In this document: positions 24,231-32,849 of the stretch, piece after piece
Position numbering within the stretch: the first letter of the stretch is position 1
How the letters are laid out: the number at the start of each line of letters is the position of its first letter
Origin: Pseudomonas violetae
GTDB taxonomy: Bacteria; Pseudomonadota; Gammaproteobacteria; Pseudomonadales; Pseudomonadaceae
Reading direction: 5' to 3'
Assembly (NCBI RefSeq): GCF_023072615.1
Contig: NZ_JAKNRW010000021.1
Location: 19,930 to 83,929, forward strand
Length of the DNA: 64,000 nucleotides
The notes under the pieces: generated by a model
Database searches by the model: none
The model's input: the letters and a program-made list of their open reading frames with translations, nothing else
What the model was told of the DNA's origin: nothing
Translations under genes and position numbers: made by a program

Positions 24231-25604
24231 ATGCACGACGACAAGGAAAGCCCGTTCAACCTCACCCTCCTCAAGGGTGACCTGCAACTGCAGGTGTTGC
24301 AGTTCAGTGGCCAAGAAGTATTGAACCAACCCTATCGATTCGAGATTGAAGTCATCGCCCCGGCACCTGCCGTCAACCTCGGCTTGTTGCTGCACCAGGA
24401 GGTCTTCTTCGAACTGGGCAATGGCAACGGCATTCATGGGGTGATCCAGTGCGCCACAGCCGAATATCTTGGCCCGCACCGGGTCGGTTACACAGTGACC
24501 GTGGTGCCGCTGCTGCAATCGCTGCAGAGGTGCAGCAACCGCCGGGTCTTTCATCACCTGAGCGTGCCGGACATCTTGCTGCAATTACTCAAGAACCATG
24601 AGCTACCCGACAGCAGCTATCGCCTTGAACTGATGGGCCAGTACCCTTCCCGGCCCTTTTGCATCCAGTACGAGGAAACTGACCTGGAGCTGTTCCAACG
24701 ACTATGTGAAGACGAAGGCATCCATTTTCATTTCGAACACAGTCGAAAGGAGCATGTCCTGGTGTTGGCCGACGACCTCTTGAGCCTGCCCCAGGAGCCG
24801 GTAATGATGGCGTTCCGGCCAGATGTGGACGACCCCAGTGAGCTACCCAAGCTCAGCCAGCTGTATCAGCGCCACCACTCCCGGCCTTCGCTGGTTCGTC
24901 CCGGCGCACGGGACAGGAGCACCGCAACCCGTGCCGACAACGCAGCCAACCTGGTATTTTCCAGTACAACCGCGACGCCAACCAAGGCCCATGAAGCACA
25001 ACGCAGCCTGCGACAACTGGAACGCCTGCGTTGCACCTCCCGGCAGATCCACGGCCAGAGCAACCATAGCGCTTTGTGCAGTGCGCGAGTTGTCCAAGTC
25101 TCAGAACACCCCGTACCGGACTTCAACGATCAATGGCTGCTGACCGGCCTGCGCCATCGAGGGTGCCAGGCTTCGATTCTCGCCCAAGACAGCGGCGTTT
25201 CAGAGTACTGCAATGAGTTCACCGCGATCCCCTGGTCGACGGTGTTCAGAGCCCCACTGCTCCAGCCAAGGCCGATTATTGCGGGGTATCAGCCAGCACG
25301 AGTCGTTGGTCAGCCCGGACAACCGGCCACCTTGGATGATCGAGGGCGGATGCTGGTCTGGTTGTGGCCGAGTGCCCACTCAGATCCTGATGAGTCTTGC
25401 GCCGCTCCCGTGCCGATCGCCTACGCGGTGCCGGGCCGATGCATCGACCCCGGGACCCTGCCGGCAGCGGGCAGTGAGGTGCTCATCAGCTTTCTCGATG
25501 GCAATCCTGAGCGTCCGGTGTTCTGCGCCCCTGCGGTTCAGCTGCTCCCCTCGAGCCCGGGCACGAATACCGGCCTGTTGCTCGATTGGTTGGTGGAGCG
25601 CTGA
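24231..25604 (+). CDS. short orphan VgrG-like type VI secretion spike protein
   Basis: 457 residues from the ATG at 24231; an in-frame ATG at 24180 adds 17. It carries the gp27-like VgrG core: LQVLQFSGQEVLNQPYRFEI near the N-terminus, ILLQLLKNHE, and QYEETDLELFQRLCEDEGIH (the family signature for EtDwdFv.RLlEeeGi). It ends with the gp5 OB-fold (ARVVGQPGQPATLDDRGRML, GSEVLISFLDGNPERPVFCA). It stops right after the OB-fold, without the long beta-helix needle seen in typical VgrGs of about 650 residues. No effector, PAAR or T6SS gene is adjacent. May be a shortened or domesticated VgrG. Confidence 0.8.
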   Translation: MHDDKESPFNLTLLKGDLQLQVLQFSGQEVLNQPYRFEIEVIAPAPAVNLGLLLHQEVFFELGNGNGIHGVIQCATAEYLGPHRVGYTVTVVPLLQSLQRCSNRRVFHHLSVPDILLQLLKNHELPDSSYRLELMGQYPSRPFCIQYEETDLELFQRLCEDEGIHFHFEHSRKEHVLVLADDLLSLPQEPVMMAFRPDVDDPSELPKLSQLYQRHHSRPSLVRPGARDRSTATRADNAANLVFSSTTATPTKAHEAQRSLRQLERLRCTSRQIHGQSNHSALCSARVVQVSEHPVPDFNDQWLLTGLRHRGCQASILAQDSGVSEYCNEFTAIPWSTVFRAPLLQPRPIIAGYQPARVVGQPGQPATLDDRGRMLVWLWPSAHSDPDESCAAPVPIAYAVPGRCIDPGTLPAAGSEVLISFLDGNPERPVFCAPAVQLLPSSPGTNTGLLLDWLVER

Positions 25605-25607
25605 GTT

Positions 25608-25727
25608 TTACCACTTGTCCGCCTTGCCCACCGCCGCGGCAAACTTTGCCAGGCGCACGTCCAGATGCCGAGGCCGATGCCCGTGATCTTCGGCCCGCTC
25701 CTTGCGCCGGATGGCGTTGCGGACCAT
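25608..25727 (-). CDS. possible 39-residue basic protein
   Basis: A short frame between the convergent VgrG and LysR genes encodes a 39-residue Arg/Lys/His-rich product starting MVRNAIRRKERAEDHGHRP and ending GKADKW. An in-frame stop lies just upstream, so it is not an obvious fragment of a longer gene. No ribosome site is convincing and no family is recognised. Confidence 0.3.
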   Translation of the reverse strand: MVRNAIRRKERAEDHGHRPRHLDVRLAKFAAAVGKADKW

Positions 25728-25786
25728 CAGCAAGTCGAGTTAACGAATCGGCTGCGGCGGCTTGCCCGCGATGGCCGCGCCGGGGT

Positions 25787-26647
25787 CTATTTGTCCGGAG
25801 CCAACCCAAAGAACGCCTGGATCAAGCGCAAACCCCGCCGCCGCTCCATGCACCCCATCATGTGCCGATTCACCAACCCCTCGCCCATGATCGGTACCGC
25901 AGCCACACGCGGGTCATGACTGACTTCTACCGACGACACCACGCCAACCCCCAAATCGGCCGCCACGGCTTCGGTCACGGCCTCGCGGCTGTCCAGCTCC
26001 AGCAATACCCGAGGGCTGACATTGGCCTGAATACAGGCGTCATCAAACGTGCGACGGGTGATCGAACCCGGCTCACGCAACACCATGATCACCTGGTCCA
26101 GTTCCTTGAGCGATACCTTCAAACGTTTCGCCCAAGGATGATTTTCCGGCACCAACGCGCAGATCCGTGACTCGCTCAACGCCTGCAAATGCAGGCCCTT
26201 GCGTGGTTCGACTTCAGTGAGTACCGCCACGTCTGCATGCTCGGACAATAACGCAGCCAGGGTCTCCTGGGCATTACCCAGCCGCAGGTTCACCGTTATC
26301 CCAGGGTAACGCGCGCGCAAACTGGCAAGCATCGGCATGACCATGTGCGGCCCGTCCGCCGCCACCTCCAGGCGCCCGGTAAGCAACTGCCGGTTCGCCT
26401 CCAGCATCACTTGCGCCTCCTCCGCCAGGCCAAACATTGCCCGGGTAATGGCCGCCAATTTGGTGCCCTCCTCGGTCAGTTCTACCCGTCGGGCCGTACG
26501 GCGCAACAAGGTGATCTGGTAATGCTCCTCCAGGGCCTTGATGTGCCCCGTGACTGCTGGCTGGCTGATGAACAGCCGCGCGGCTGCCCGGGTGAAGCTG
26601 CCTTCGCGCGCTACAGCATCGAAGGCCCGGAGCTGGAACAGGTTCAT
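25787..26647 (-). CDS. LysR family regulator of 2-aminoethylphosphonate degradation
   Basis: 286 residues. HTH: LRAFDAVAREGSFTRAAARL then FISQPAVTGHIKALEE (about 5-60), followed by an LTTR effector domain (VAADGPHMVMPMLASLRAR, VMVLREPGSIT-like region). It is transcribed away from phnW across 109 bases; LysR genes are regularly found beside phnW/phnX and control them in response to 2-aminoethylphosphonate. Role assigned from position. The N-terminal Met codes are unambiguous and the length is normal. Confidence 0.85.
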   Translation of the reverse strand: MNLFQLRAFDAVAREGSFTRAAARLFISQPAVTGHIKALEEHYQITLLRRTARRVELTEEGTKLAAITRAMFGLAEEAQVMLEANRQLLTGRLEVAADGPHMVMPMLASLRARYPGITVNLRLGNAQETLAALLSEHADVAVLTEVEPRKGLHLQALSESRICALVPENHPWAKRLKVSLKELDQVIMVLREPGSITRRTFDDACIQANVSPRVLLELDSREAVTEAVAADLGVGVVSSVEVSHDPRVAAVPIMGEGLVNRHMMGCMERRRGLRLIQAFFGLAPDK

Positions 26648-26703
26648 TAATAACTCTCACTGATGACTGGCATAACAATAAACAATTTGATTGATAGCAC
26701 AGC

Positions 26704-26715
26704 AAATTGCAATTT
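26704..26715. promoter_or_regulatory. candidate LysR operator upstream of phnW
   Basis: AAATTGCAATTT is a perfect 12-base palindrome containing a T-N-A style dyad, midway between the divergent LysR gene and phnW. Assignment is by symmetry and location. Confidence 0.45.
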
Positions 26716-26756
26716 AAGTCCCGTAGATTCATCCCATCGATTGCGAGGACACGAGA

Positions 26757-27866
26757 ATGAGTACCGCCGAACCCATCCTGCTTACACCCGGCCCGTTGAC
26801 CACCTCGGCGCGCACCCGTCAGGCGATGATGGCCGACTGGGGTTCATGGGATGACCGCTTCAACCAACTTACCGCCAGCCTGTGCGAGCAGTTGCTGGCG
26901 ATCATCAACGGCGGCAGCAGCCACCACTGCGTGCCACTGCAAGGCAGTGGCACCTTTGCGGTCGAAGCAGCCATCGGTACCCTGGTGCCCCGTGACGGTA
27001 AGGTGTTGGTGCTGATCAACGGCGCCTATGGCAAACGCCTGGCGAAAATCTGCGAAGTTCTCGGCCGCTCCTTCAGCACATTCGAGACCGCCGAAGACGA
27101 GCCCACCACGGCGGCCGACGTCGACCGCCTGTTGCGGGCGGACGCCAGCATTACCCACGTCGCGTTGATCCACTGTGAGACCAGCACCGGCATCCTCAAC
27201 CCGCTGCCGGAAATCGCCCAGGTCATCGCGCAACAGGACAAACGCCTGATCATCGACGCCATGAGCTCCTTCGCAGCCTTGCCGATCGACGCACAGCAGG
27301 TGCCGTTCGATGCGCTGATCGCCGCCTCGGGCAAATGCCTCGAAGGCGTACCGGGTATGGGTTTTGTCTTCGCCCGCAAGGAAGCCCTGGCCAATGCCGC
27401 CGGCAACTCCCACTCCCTGGCCATGGACCTGTTCGACCAGCACGCCTACATGACCAAGACCGGCCAGTGGCGCTTCACCCCGCCAACCCACGTGGTCGCG
27501 GCGCTGCATGAAGCGCTGCTGCAATACAACGAAGAAGGCGGCTTGCCAGCCCGGCATCAGCGCTACGCCAACAACTGCCAGGTGTTGCTCGAAGACATGG
27601 CCAAACTGGGCGTGCGCAGCTTCCTGCCCGCGGCGATCCAGGCGCCCATTATCGTCACCTTCCATGCGCCCAAGGACCCGCGTTACCAGTTCAAGGAGTT
27701 CTACGAACGGGTCAAGGCCAAGGGTTTCATCCTCTACCCCGGCAAACTGACCCAGGTCGAAACCTTCCGCGTCGGCTGCATCGGCCACGTCAACCAGGCC
27801 GAGATGCAAGCGGCTGTGGCGGCGGTGGCTGAAGTGCTGCGGGAGATGGAAGTGCTCGAAATCTAG
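26757..27866 (+). CDS. phnW: 2-aminoethylphosphonate-pyruvate transaminase
   Basis: 369 residues, standard length. A PLP-dependent class V aminotransferase that converts 2-aminoethylphosphonate plus pyruvate to phosphonoacetaldehyde plus alanine. Motifs: LLTPGPLTTSARTRQAMMAD, PLQGSGTFAVEAAIGTLVPR, HCETSTGILNPL, IIDAMSSFAALPID, and AASGKCLEGVPGMGFVFARK with the PLP-binding Lys. GAGGACACGAGA before the ATG supplies the ribosome site. First gene of phnWX; PhnX lies downstream after a REP-bearing spacer. Confidence 0.95.
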   Translation: MSTAEPILLTPGPLTTSARTRQAMMADWGSWDDRFNQLTASLCEQLLAIINGGSSHHCVPLQGSGTFAVEAAIGTLVPRDGKVLVLINGAYGKRLAKICEVLGRSFSTFETAEDEPTTAADVDRLLRADASITHVALIHCETSTGILNPLPEIAQVIAQQDKRLIIDAMSSFAALPIDAQQVPFDALIAASGKCLEGVPGMGFVFARKEALANAAGNSHSLAMDLFDQHAYMTKTGQWRFTPPTHVVAALHEALLQYNEEGGLPARHQRYANNCQVLLEDMAKLGVRSFLPAAIQAPIIVTFHAPKDPRYQFKEFYERVKAKGFILYPGKLTQVETFRVGCIGHVNQAEMQAAVAAVAEVLREMEVLEI

Positions 27867-27894
27867 TCCCCCTGTTCGCGATGACGCCCGATCA

Positions 27895-27947
27895 GTCAGC
27901 ACACCGTTGAATGAAAGACCGCTATCGCGGGCAGGCTCACTCCTACA
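27895..27947. repeat. degenerate REP pair between phnW and phnX
   Basis: TTCGCGATGACGCCCG and the inverted ATCGCGGGCAGGCTCACTCCTA flank a short core within the 127-base phnW-phnX gap. A REP pair inside an operon may adjust relative expression. Confidence 0.6.
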
Positions 27948-27993
27948 TAAAGCCAATCACCTGAACATTGTGCTCACACAGGAATTCGTCACC

Positions 27994-28821
27994 ATGAACT
28001 ACAACAACCCAACCAAACTCCAGGCCGCCATCCTCGACTGGGCCGGTACTGTCGTCGACTTCGGCTCTTTCGCACCGACCCAGATTTTTGTCGAAGCTTT
28101 CGCCGAGTTCGACGTCCAGGTGTCCATTGAAGAAGCTCGCGGGCCGATGGGCATGGGAAAATGGGATCACATCCGCACCCTGTGCGATCAGCCGCCAGTC
28201 GCCGAGCGTTATCGCGCCGTGTTTGGACGCACGCCCACCGACGATGACGTCACCGCCATCTACAAACGTTTCATGCCATTGCAGATCGAGAAAATCGCTG
28301 AGCATTCGGCGCTGATCCCGGGCGCACTGGACACCATCGCCAACCTGCGCCAACAAGGCATCAAGATCGGTTCCTGCTCCGGTTATCCGAAGCAGGTCAT
28401 GGACAAAGTTGTCGAGCTGGCGGCCACCAACGGATACGTCGCCGACCACGTGGTTGCCACCGATGAAGTCCCGAACGGCCGCCCATGGCCGGCCCAGGCG
28501 CTGGCCAACGTGATAGCCCTGGGTATCGACGATGTCGCCGCTTGCGTGAAAATCGACGACACCGTACCGGGCATTCTCGAAGGACGTCGCGCGGGCATGT
28601 GGACGGTCGCTTTGATTTGTTCGGGCAACGCACTGGGCCTGGACTACGAGAGCTATCGCGCCCTTGGCAGCGACAAGCTGGATAGCGAGCGCCAGCGCAT
28701 CCACGCCATGTTCGAAGGCTCGCGCCCGCACTACATGATCGACACCATTTCGGACCTGCCCGAAGTCATCGCCGACATCAACAAACGCCTGGCCAACGGC
28801 GAGACGCCGCAGGCGAGCTGA
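27994..28821 (+). CDS. phnX: phosphonoacetaldehyde hydrolase (phosphonatase)
   Basis: 275 residues from the ATG at 27994, preceded by CACAGGAATTC. HAD superfamily enzyme that splits phosphonoacetaldehyde to acetaldehyde and phosphate. Motif I AILDWAGTVVDFGS (nucleophilic Asp); the Schiff-base Lys in GPMGMGKWDHIRTL, unique to phosphonatases; IKIGSCSGYPKQVMDKVVEL (motif II); DDVAACVKIDDTVPGILEGR (metal-binding Asp residues). Works after PhnW. Followed by a strong terminator at 28842-28877. Confidence 0.95.
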   Translation: MNYNNPTKLQAAILDWAGTVVDFGSFAPTQIFVEAFAEFDVQVSIEEARGPMGMGKWDHIRTLCDQPPVAERYRAVFGRTPTDDDVTAIYKRFMPLQIEKIAEHSALIPGALDTIANLRQQGIKIGSCSGYPKQVMDKVVELAATNGYVADHVVATDEVPNGRPWPAQALANVIALGIDDVAACVKIDDTVPGILEGRRAGMWTVALICSGNALGLDYESYRALGSDKLDSERQRIHAMFEGSRPHYMIDTISDLPEVIADINKRLANGETPQAS

Positions 28822-28841
28822 TCACGCTGCCTTGATCCCAC

Positions 28842-28877
28842 AAGGCGCCAGCCCTAACCAGTCCTGGCGCCTTTTTT
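28842..28877 (+). terminator. Rho-independent terminator of phnWX
   Basis: AAGGCGCCA pairs with TGGCGCCTT, followed by TTTTTT, immediately after phnX. Confidence 0.85.
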
Positions 28878-29007
28878 TGGACTGAAGGTTGACCCAGGAC
28901 ATTGAAAGACTGATCGCGAGAGGCGTACGAGGCAAAACGGGCTTACAGTTAACACACACCGTCAAAAAGAGCGGTGAACCTGCAAACCGCCCGTGAGGAA
29001 TACCCGT

Positions 29008-29556
29008 ATGCCCTGGAAGAGTTCTGAATCACGTTACAGCACCGTATCCATCTCTCTGCACTGGTTGATGCTGGTCCTGCTGGCGCTGGTGTATGCCTGT
29101 ATCGAGTTTCGCGGAGCATTCCCCAAGGGCAGTGGCGGGCGGACGCTGATCACCGAGTCGCATTTCATGCTCGGCCTGACGGTCTTTGTCCTGGTATGGC
29201 TTCGACTTCTCGCGCGCAGTGTCGGCCCCGCCCCCAAGATATTCCCGGCATCACCGCGCTGGCAGAATGTACTTGCCAAGTCCATGCACTGGGCGCTTTA
29301 CCTGTTCATGATTGCCATGCCATTGCTGGGGTGGCTGGTGACCAGTGCCAAGGGACACCAGGTGATGTTCTACGGCTACGACCTGCCGTTGCTGATCGCG
29401 GAAGACAAAGCGCTGGCCAAACAGATCGAGGGCTGGCACGAGCTGGGTGGCACGATCGGCTACTGGCTGATCGGGCTGCATGCCCTGGCGGGGCTTTATC
29501 ACCATTATGTAGTGCGTGATAACACCTTGTTGCGGATGATGCCCAAGCGGGGGTAA
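29008..29556 (+). CDS. cytochrome b561 family protein
   Basis: 182 residues from the ATG at 29008; a GTG 15 bases earlier is possible, but GTGAGGAA there serves as ribosome site. Four membrane helices with haem-ligand His in STVSISLHWLMLVLLALVYA, ESHFMLGLTVFVLVWLRLLA, NVLAKSMHWALYLFMIAMP and IGYWLIGLHALAGLYHHYVV. It is a second b561 in the window, only distantly like the one at 17479. Apparently single; likely a quinol-linked b-type cytochrome, partner unknown. Confidence 0.88.
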   Translation: MPWKSSESRYSTVSISLHWLMLVLLALVYACIEFRGAFPKGSGGRTLITESHFMLGLTVFVLVWLRLLARSVGPAPKIFPASPRWQNVLAKSMHWALYLFMIAMPLLGWLVTSAKGHQVMFYGYDLPLLIAEDKALAKQIEGWHELGGTIGYWLIGLHALAGLYHHYVVRDNTLLRMMPKRG

Positions 29557-29590
29557 GGCGAGCGCGGACTTCGCCGCTGTTACAGGGCTG

Positions 29591-30514
29591 TTATTGGGGC
29601 TGGAATCCTCGCCGGCCTTGCAGGCCGCCAGTGTGGATGAAGATCAGGCGTGCTCCTTTTTTGAGTCTGCCAGCTTCGATGTACTGTTTTAGCGCAAACA
29701 GTGCTTTGCCTGTATAGAGCGGTTCCAGTGGAATACCGCTGGCCTGCTCGGTCTTTTCGATAAAACCAAGCAACTGTGGATCGACCTTGGCGAATCCGCC
29801 GCGACTGGCGTCGAGCAATTCATATGCGCTCAGGGGCGAGCCGGCCTGCCGCACGATTGATTCAACCTGCTGTGCCACGCCATGACCGCCCGGCACCGTC
29901 AGCGCGCCGTGCACCGGATGCACTCCCGCCTCAGCAAGCACCAGGCCGGCCAGGGTAGTACCGGTTCCACAGGCCAGCCACCAACCGTCGTAATCGCTCC
30001 AACCCAGGCTGTTCAACCGCTGCGCGACCATCGACTTGAGTTGCATGCAACCTTTGGCCCCGAGCAAACCGCCCCCCCCTTCCGGCACCGCCTGCAAGCC
30101 AGGATACAGGCCGTGCCAGGGGTCCCAGAAACCCGCGTCATGCCGGGCGCGATAGCCGCCATAACCCAGCCAATGCAATTGCATGCCAAAAGCCTGCAAG
30201 TCTTGCACGGTCGGAGTGTCCTGCGGATGACCGCGCAACAGACCCACGGTGGCGAACCCGAAACGCTTGCCCGCCGCCGCTAATGCGTGGAGATGATTGG
30301 AGTAGGCGCCGCCAAGGCTGATGATGCCTTTGGCACCGGCGAAGTCTGCGACCTTCAGGTGCTCGATGAGCTTGAACCATTTGTTGCCGCTGATCAGCGG
30401 GTCGATCTGGTCGAGGCGCAGGATCGCGACTTCGATGCTGGATTGCGATAGCCAATCAAGCTGAAGGCGTTCGAGGGGGGCTTGAGGGAGCCAGTCGCAG
30501 GAGTGGAGAAGCAT
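29591..30514 (-). CDS. PLP-dependent D-cysteine desulfhydrase / ACC-deaminase-like enzyme
   Basis: 307 residues from the ATG at 30514, favoured over an upstream alternative because MLLHSCDWLPQAPLERLQLD is the usual start. Fold-type II PLP protein: PLISGNKWFKLIEHLK contains the PLP Lys in NKW. GAYSNHLHALAAAGKRFGFA provides the phosphate/carboxylate loop, and ACGTGTTLAGLVLAE the phosphate-binding loop. Such proteins are annotated either as 1-aminocyclopropane-1-carboxylate deaminase or D-cysteine desulfhydrase; most in Pseudomonas without acdR nearby behave as the latter. No acdR-like regulator is adjacent, so D-cysteine desulfhydrase is favoured. It is convergent with the b561 gene. Confidence 0.82.
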   Translation of the reverse strand: MLLHSCDWLPQAPLERLQLDWLSQSSIEVAILRLDQIDPLISGNKWFKLIEHLKVADFAGAKGIISLGGAYSNHLHALAAAGKRFGFATVGLLRGHPQDTPTVQDLQAFGMQLHWLGYGGYRARHDAGFWDPWHGLYPGLQAVPEGGGGLLGAKGCMQLKSMVAQRLNSLGWSDYDGWWLACGTGTTLAGLVLAEAGVHPVHGALTVPGGHGVAQQVESIVRQAGSPLSAYELLDASRGGFAKVDPQLLGFIEKTEQASGIPLEPLYTGKALFALKQYIEAGRLKKGARLIFIHTGGLQGRRGFQPQ

Positions 30515-30600
30515 TGATGCCGACTCTAGGTAACAAGCCGGCATATTAGCAGCCCAGTTGTGGCGAAGGTGTTTGCTCACCACTGTTAGGGAGTGGGGCG

Positions 30601-32640
30601 TTACAACTGCGCAGCCAGCCGCGAACCCTGGTTAATTGCGCGTTTAGCATCCAGCTCTGCCGCCACATCCGCACCGCCGATCAGGTGCACGCTCTGTCCC
30701 GCCGCGACCAGGCCATCTTGTAACTCACGCAATGGATCCTGCCCGGCGCAGATCACGATATTGTCCACCGCCAGCACCTGGGGCTCGCCGGTTTCGCCAA
30801 TGCGGATATGCAAACCCTGGTCGTCGATTTTCAGGTACTCGACGCTGTTGAGCATCTGTACCCGTTTGTTTTTCAAACCCGTGCGGTGAATCCAGCCGGT
30901 GGTCTTGCCCAAGCCGTCGCCGACCTTGGATTTCTTTCGCTGCAGCAGAAACACTTCACGGGCAGGGGCATGTGGCTCAGCCTTGATACCCGCTACGCCG
31001 CCACGCGCCTGCAGATCCGTATCGATGCCCCACTCTTTCCAGAACGCTGCCCGATCCAGGCTGGTCGACACGCCCTGGTGCACCAGGAACTCCGAGACGT
31101 CGAAACCGATGCCGCCCGCACCGATCACCGCCACGCGCTTACCCACCGGTTTGCGCTCGAGGATAACGTCCAGGTAACTCAACACCTTGGCATTTTCGAC
31201 GCCCGCAATCGCCGGAGTTCTCGGCGCAATACCGGTGGCGAGGATGATCTCGTCGAAACCACCGTCCACCAGTTGCGCGACATCGACACGGGTGTTCAGG
31301 CACAGCTCAACGTGGGTGGTCTGCAGTTTGCGAGCGAAATAGCGCAGGGTTTCAGAGAACTCTTCCTTGCCCGGCACGCGCTTGGCGATATTGAACTGCC
31401 CACCGATCTCGCTGGCCGAATCGAACAGCGTCACCTGGTGGCCGCGCTCTGCGGCCACCGTGGCCGCCGACAAACCGGCAGGACCGGCACCCACGACAGC
31501 AATTTTTTTGATCTGCTGCACCGGCAGGTAGTTGAGCTCGGTTTCATGGCAGGCCCGCGGGTTCACCAGGCAGCTGGTCAATTTGCCGCCGAAGGTGTGG
31601 TCCAGGCACGCCTGGTTACAGCCGATGCAGGTGTTGATTTCGTCGGCGCGGCCAGCGGCGGCCTTGTTGACGAAGTCAGCGTCGGCGAGGAATGGACGCG
31701 CCATCGACACCATATCGGCATCGCCTTCGGCGAGAATCTGCTCGGCGACTTCCGGCGTGTTGATGCGGTTGGTGGTGATCAGGGGAATGCTCACCGAACC
31801 TCGCAGCTTGGCCGTGACTTTGCTGAACGCGGCGCGCGGCACCTTGGTGGCGATAGTCGGGATCCGCGCTTCGTGCCAGCCGATACCGGTGTTGATGATG
31901 GTCGCCCCGGCCTGTTCGATGGCCTTGGCCAGGGTAACGATTTCTTCCCAGGAACTGCCGCCTTCCACCAGGTCGAGCATCGACAGGCGGAAGATGATGA
32001 TGAAGTTCGGGCCTACCGCTTCGCGCACTCGACGGACGATTTCCACCGGCAGGCGCATGCGATTTTCGTAGCTGCCACCCCAGCGGTCGGTGCGGTGGTT
32101 GGTGTGAGCCACGAGGAACTGGTTAATGAAGTAGCCTTCGGACCCCATGATCTCCACGCCGTCGTACTCGGCTTTCTGTGCCAGGGTCGAGCAGGTGACG
32201 AAATCACTGATCTGTTTCTCGATGCCTTCCTCGTCCAGCTCTTTAGGCTTGAACGGATTGATCGGTGCCTGGATCGCACTCGGTGCGACCTGTTTCGGGC
32301 TGTAGGCATAACGGCCGGCGTGCAGGATCTGCATGCAGATCTTGCCGCCCGCCTCGTGCACGGCGCGGGTGACGATCAGGTGTTTGAGCGCTTCTTCCTC
32401 GGTGGTGAGCTTGGCTGCACCGGAATACACCCCGCCCTCGTCGTTTGGGCCAATGCCGCCGGTGACCATCAGGCCGACCCCGCCAAGGGCGCGTTCGGCA
32501 AAGTACGCCGCCATGCGTTCGAACCCACCCGGCTTCTCTTCAAGACCGGTGTGCATCGACCCCATCAGGGTACGGTTGCGCAGCGTGGTAAAACCCAGGT
32601 CCAGCGGGGCCAGCAGGTGCGGGTAATGGGCGGCGGTCAT
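30601..32640 (-). CDS. fadH: 2,4-dienoyl-CoA reductase (NADPH)
   Basis: 679 residues from the ATG at 32640, matching E. coli FadH (about 670). The N-terminal old-yellow-enzyme TIM barrel (about 1-370) has LAPLDLGFTTLRNRTLMGSM, GVEIMGSEGYFINQFL and RPFLADADFVNKAAAG. A 4Fe-4S cluster is bound by cysteines in CIGCNQACLDHTFGGKLTSC. FAD and NADP domains follow with KKIAVVGAGPAGLSAATVAAE and KRVAVIGAGGIGFDVSEF. It reduces 2,4-dienoyl-CoA during beta-oxidation of unsaturated fatty acids. Single gene, divergent from the nitrilase-like operon. Confidence 0.95.
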   Translation of the reverse strand: MTAAHYPHLLAPLDLGFTTLRNRTLMGSMHTGLEEKPGGFERMAAYFAERALGGVGLMVTGGIGPNDEGGVYSGAAKLTTEEEALKHLIVTRAVHEAGGKICMQILHAGRYAYSPKQVAPSAIQAPINPFKPKELDEEGIEKQISDFVTCSTLAQKAEYDGVEIMGSEGYFINQFLVAHTNHRTDRWGGSYENRMRLPVEIVRRVREAVGPNFIIIFRLSMLDLVEGGSSWEEIVTLAKAIEQAGATIINTGIGWHEARIPTIATKVPRAAFSKVTAKLRGSVSIPLITTNRINTPEVAEQILAEGDADMVSMARPFLADADFVNKAAAGRADEINTCIGCNQACLDHTFGGKLTSCLVNPRACHETELNYLPVQQIKKIAVVGAGPAGLSAATVAAERGHQVTLFDSASEIGGQFNIAKRVPGKEEFSETLRYFARKLQTTHVELCLNTRVDVAQLVDGGFDEIILATGIAPRTPAIAGVENAKVLSYLDVILERKPVGKRVAVIGAGGIGFDVSEFLVHQGVSTSLDRAAFWKEWGIDTDLQARGGVAGIKAEPHAPAREVFLLQRKKSKVGDGLGKTTGWIHRTGLKNKRVQMLNSVEYLKIDDQGLHIRIGETGEPQVLAVDNIVICAGQDPLRELQDGLVAAGQSVHLIGGADVAAELDAKRAINQGSRLAAQL

Positions 32641-32849
32641 TGGTAACTCCACATCGAACGATCACGGAAAAAGTGCAGGAGCTCTGCGGCCCCCGTCATT
32701 CATGTTGGACAGACTAAGAGTCGCGCAGCCATCGCTCAATGACCGAAACTGACAACTTATTGATCCAAATGCGCAGCGCCCCTTGGCAATCGCCAGCGTG
32801 GGCCCTACCCTAGTCTCGAACCCTGCACACGGCCGTTGACTGTTTCCCC

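Noticed and set aside
30808..32646. A 612-codon open frame on the plus strand opposite fadH.
   Set aside because: It is exactly antisense to fadH, has no recognisable motif, and shows the His/Arg/Gln-rich composition of a high-GC shadow frame.
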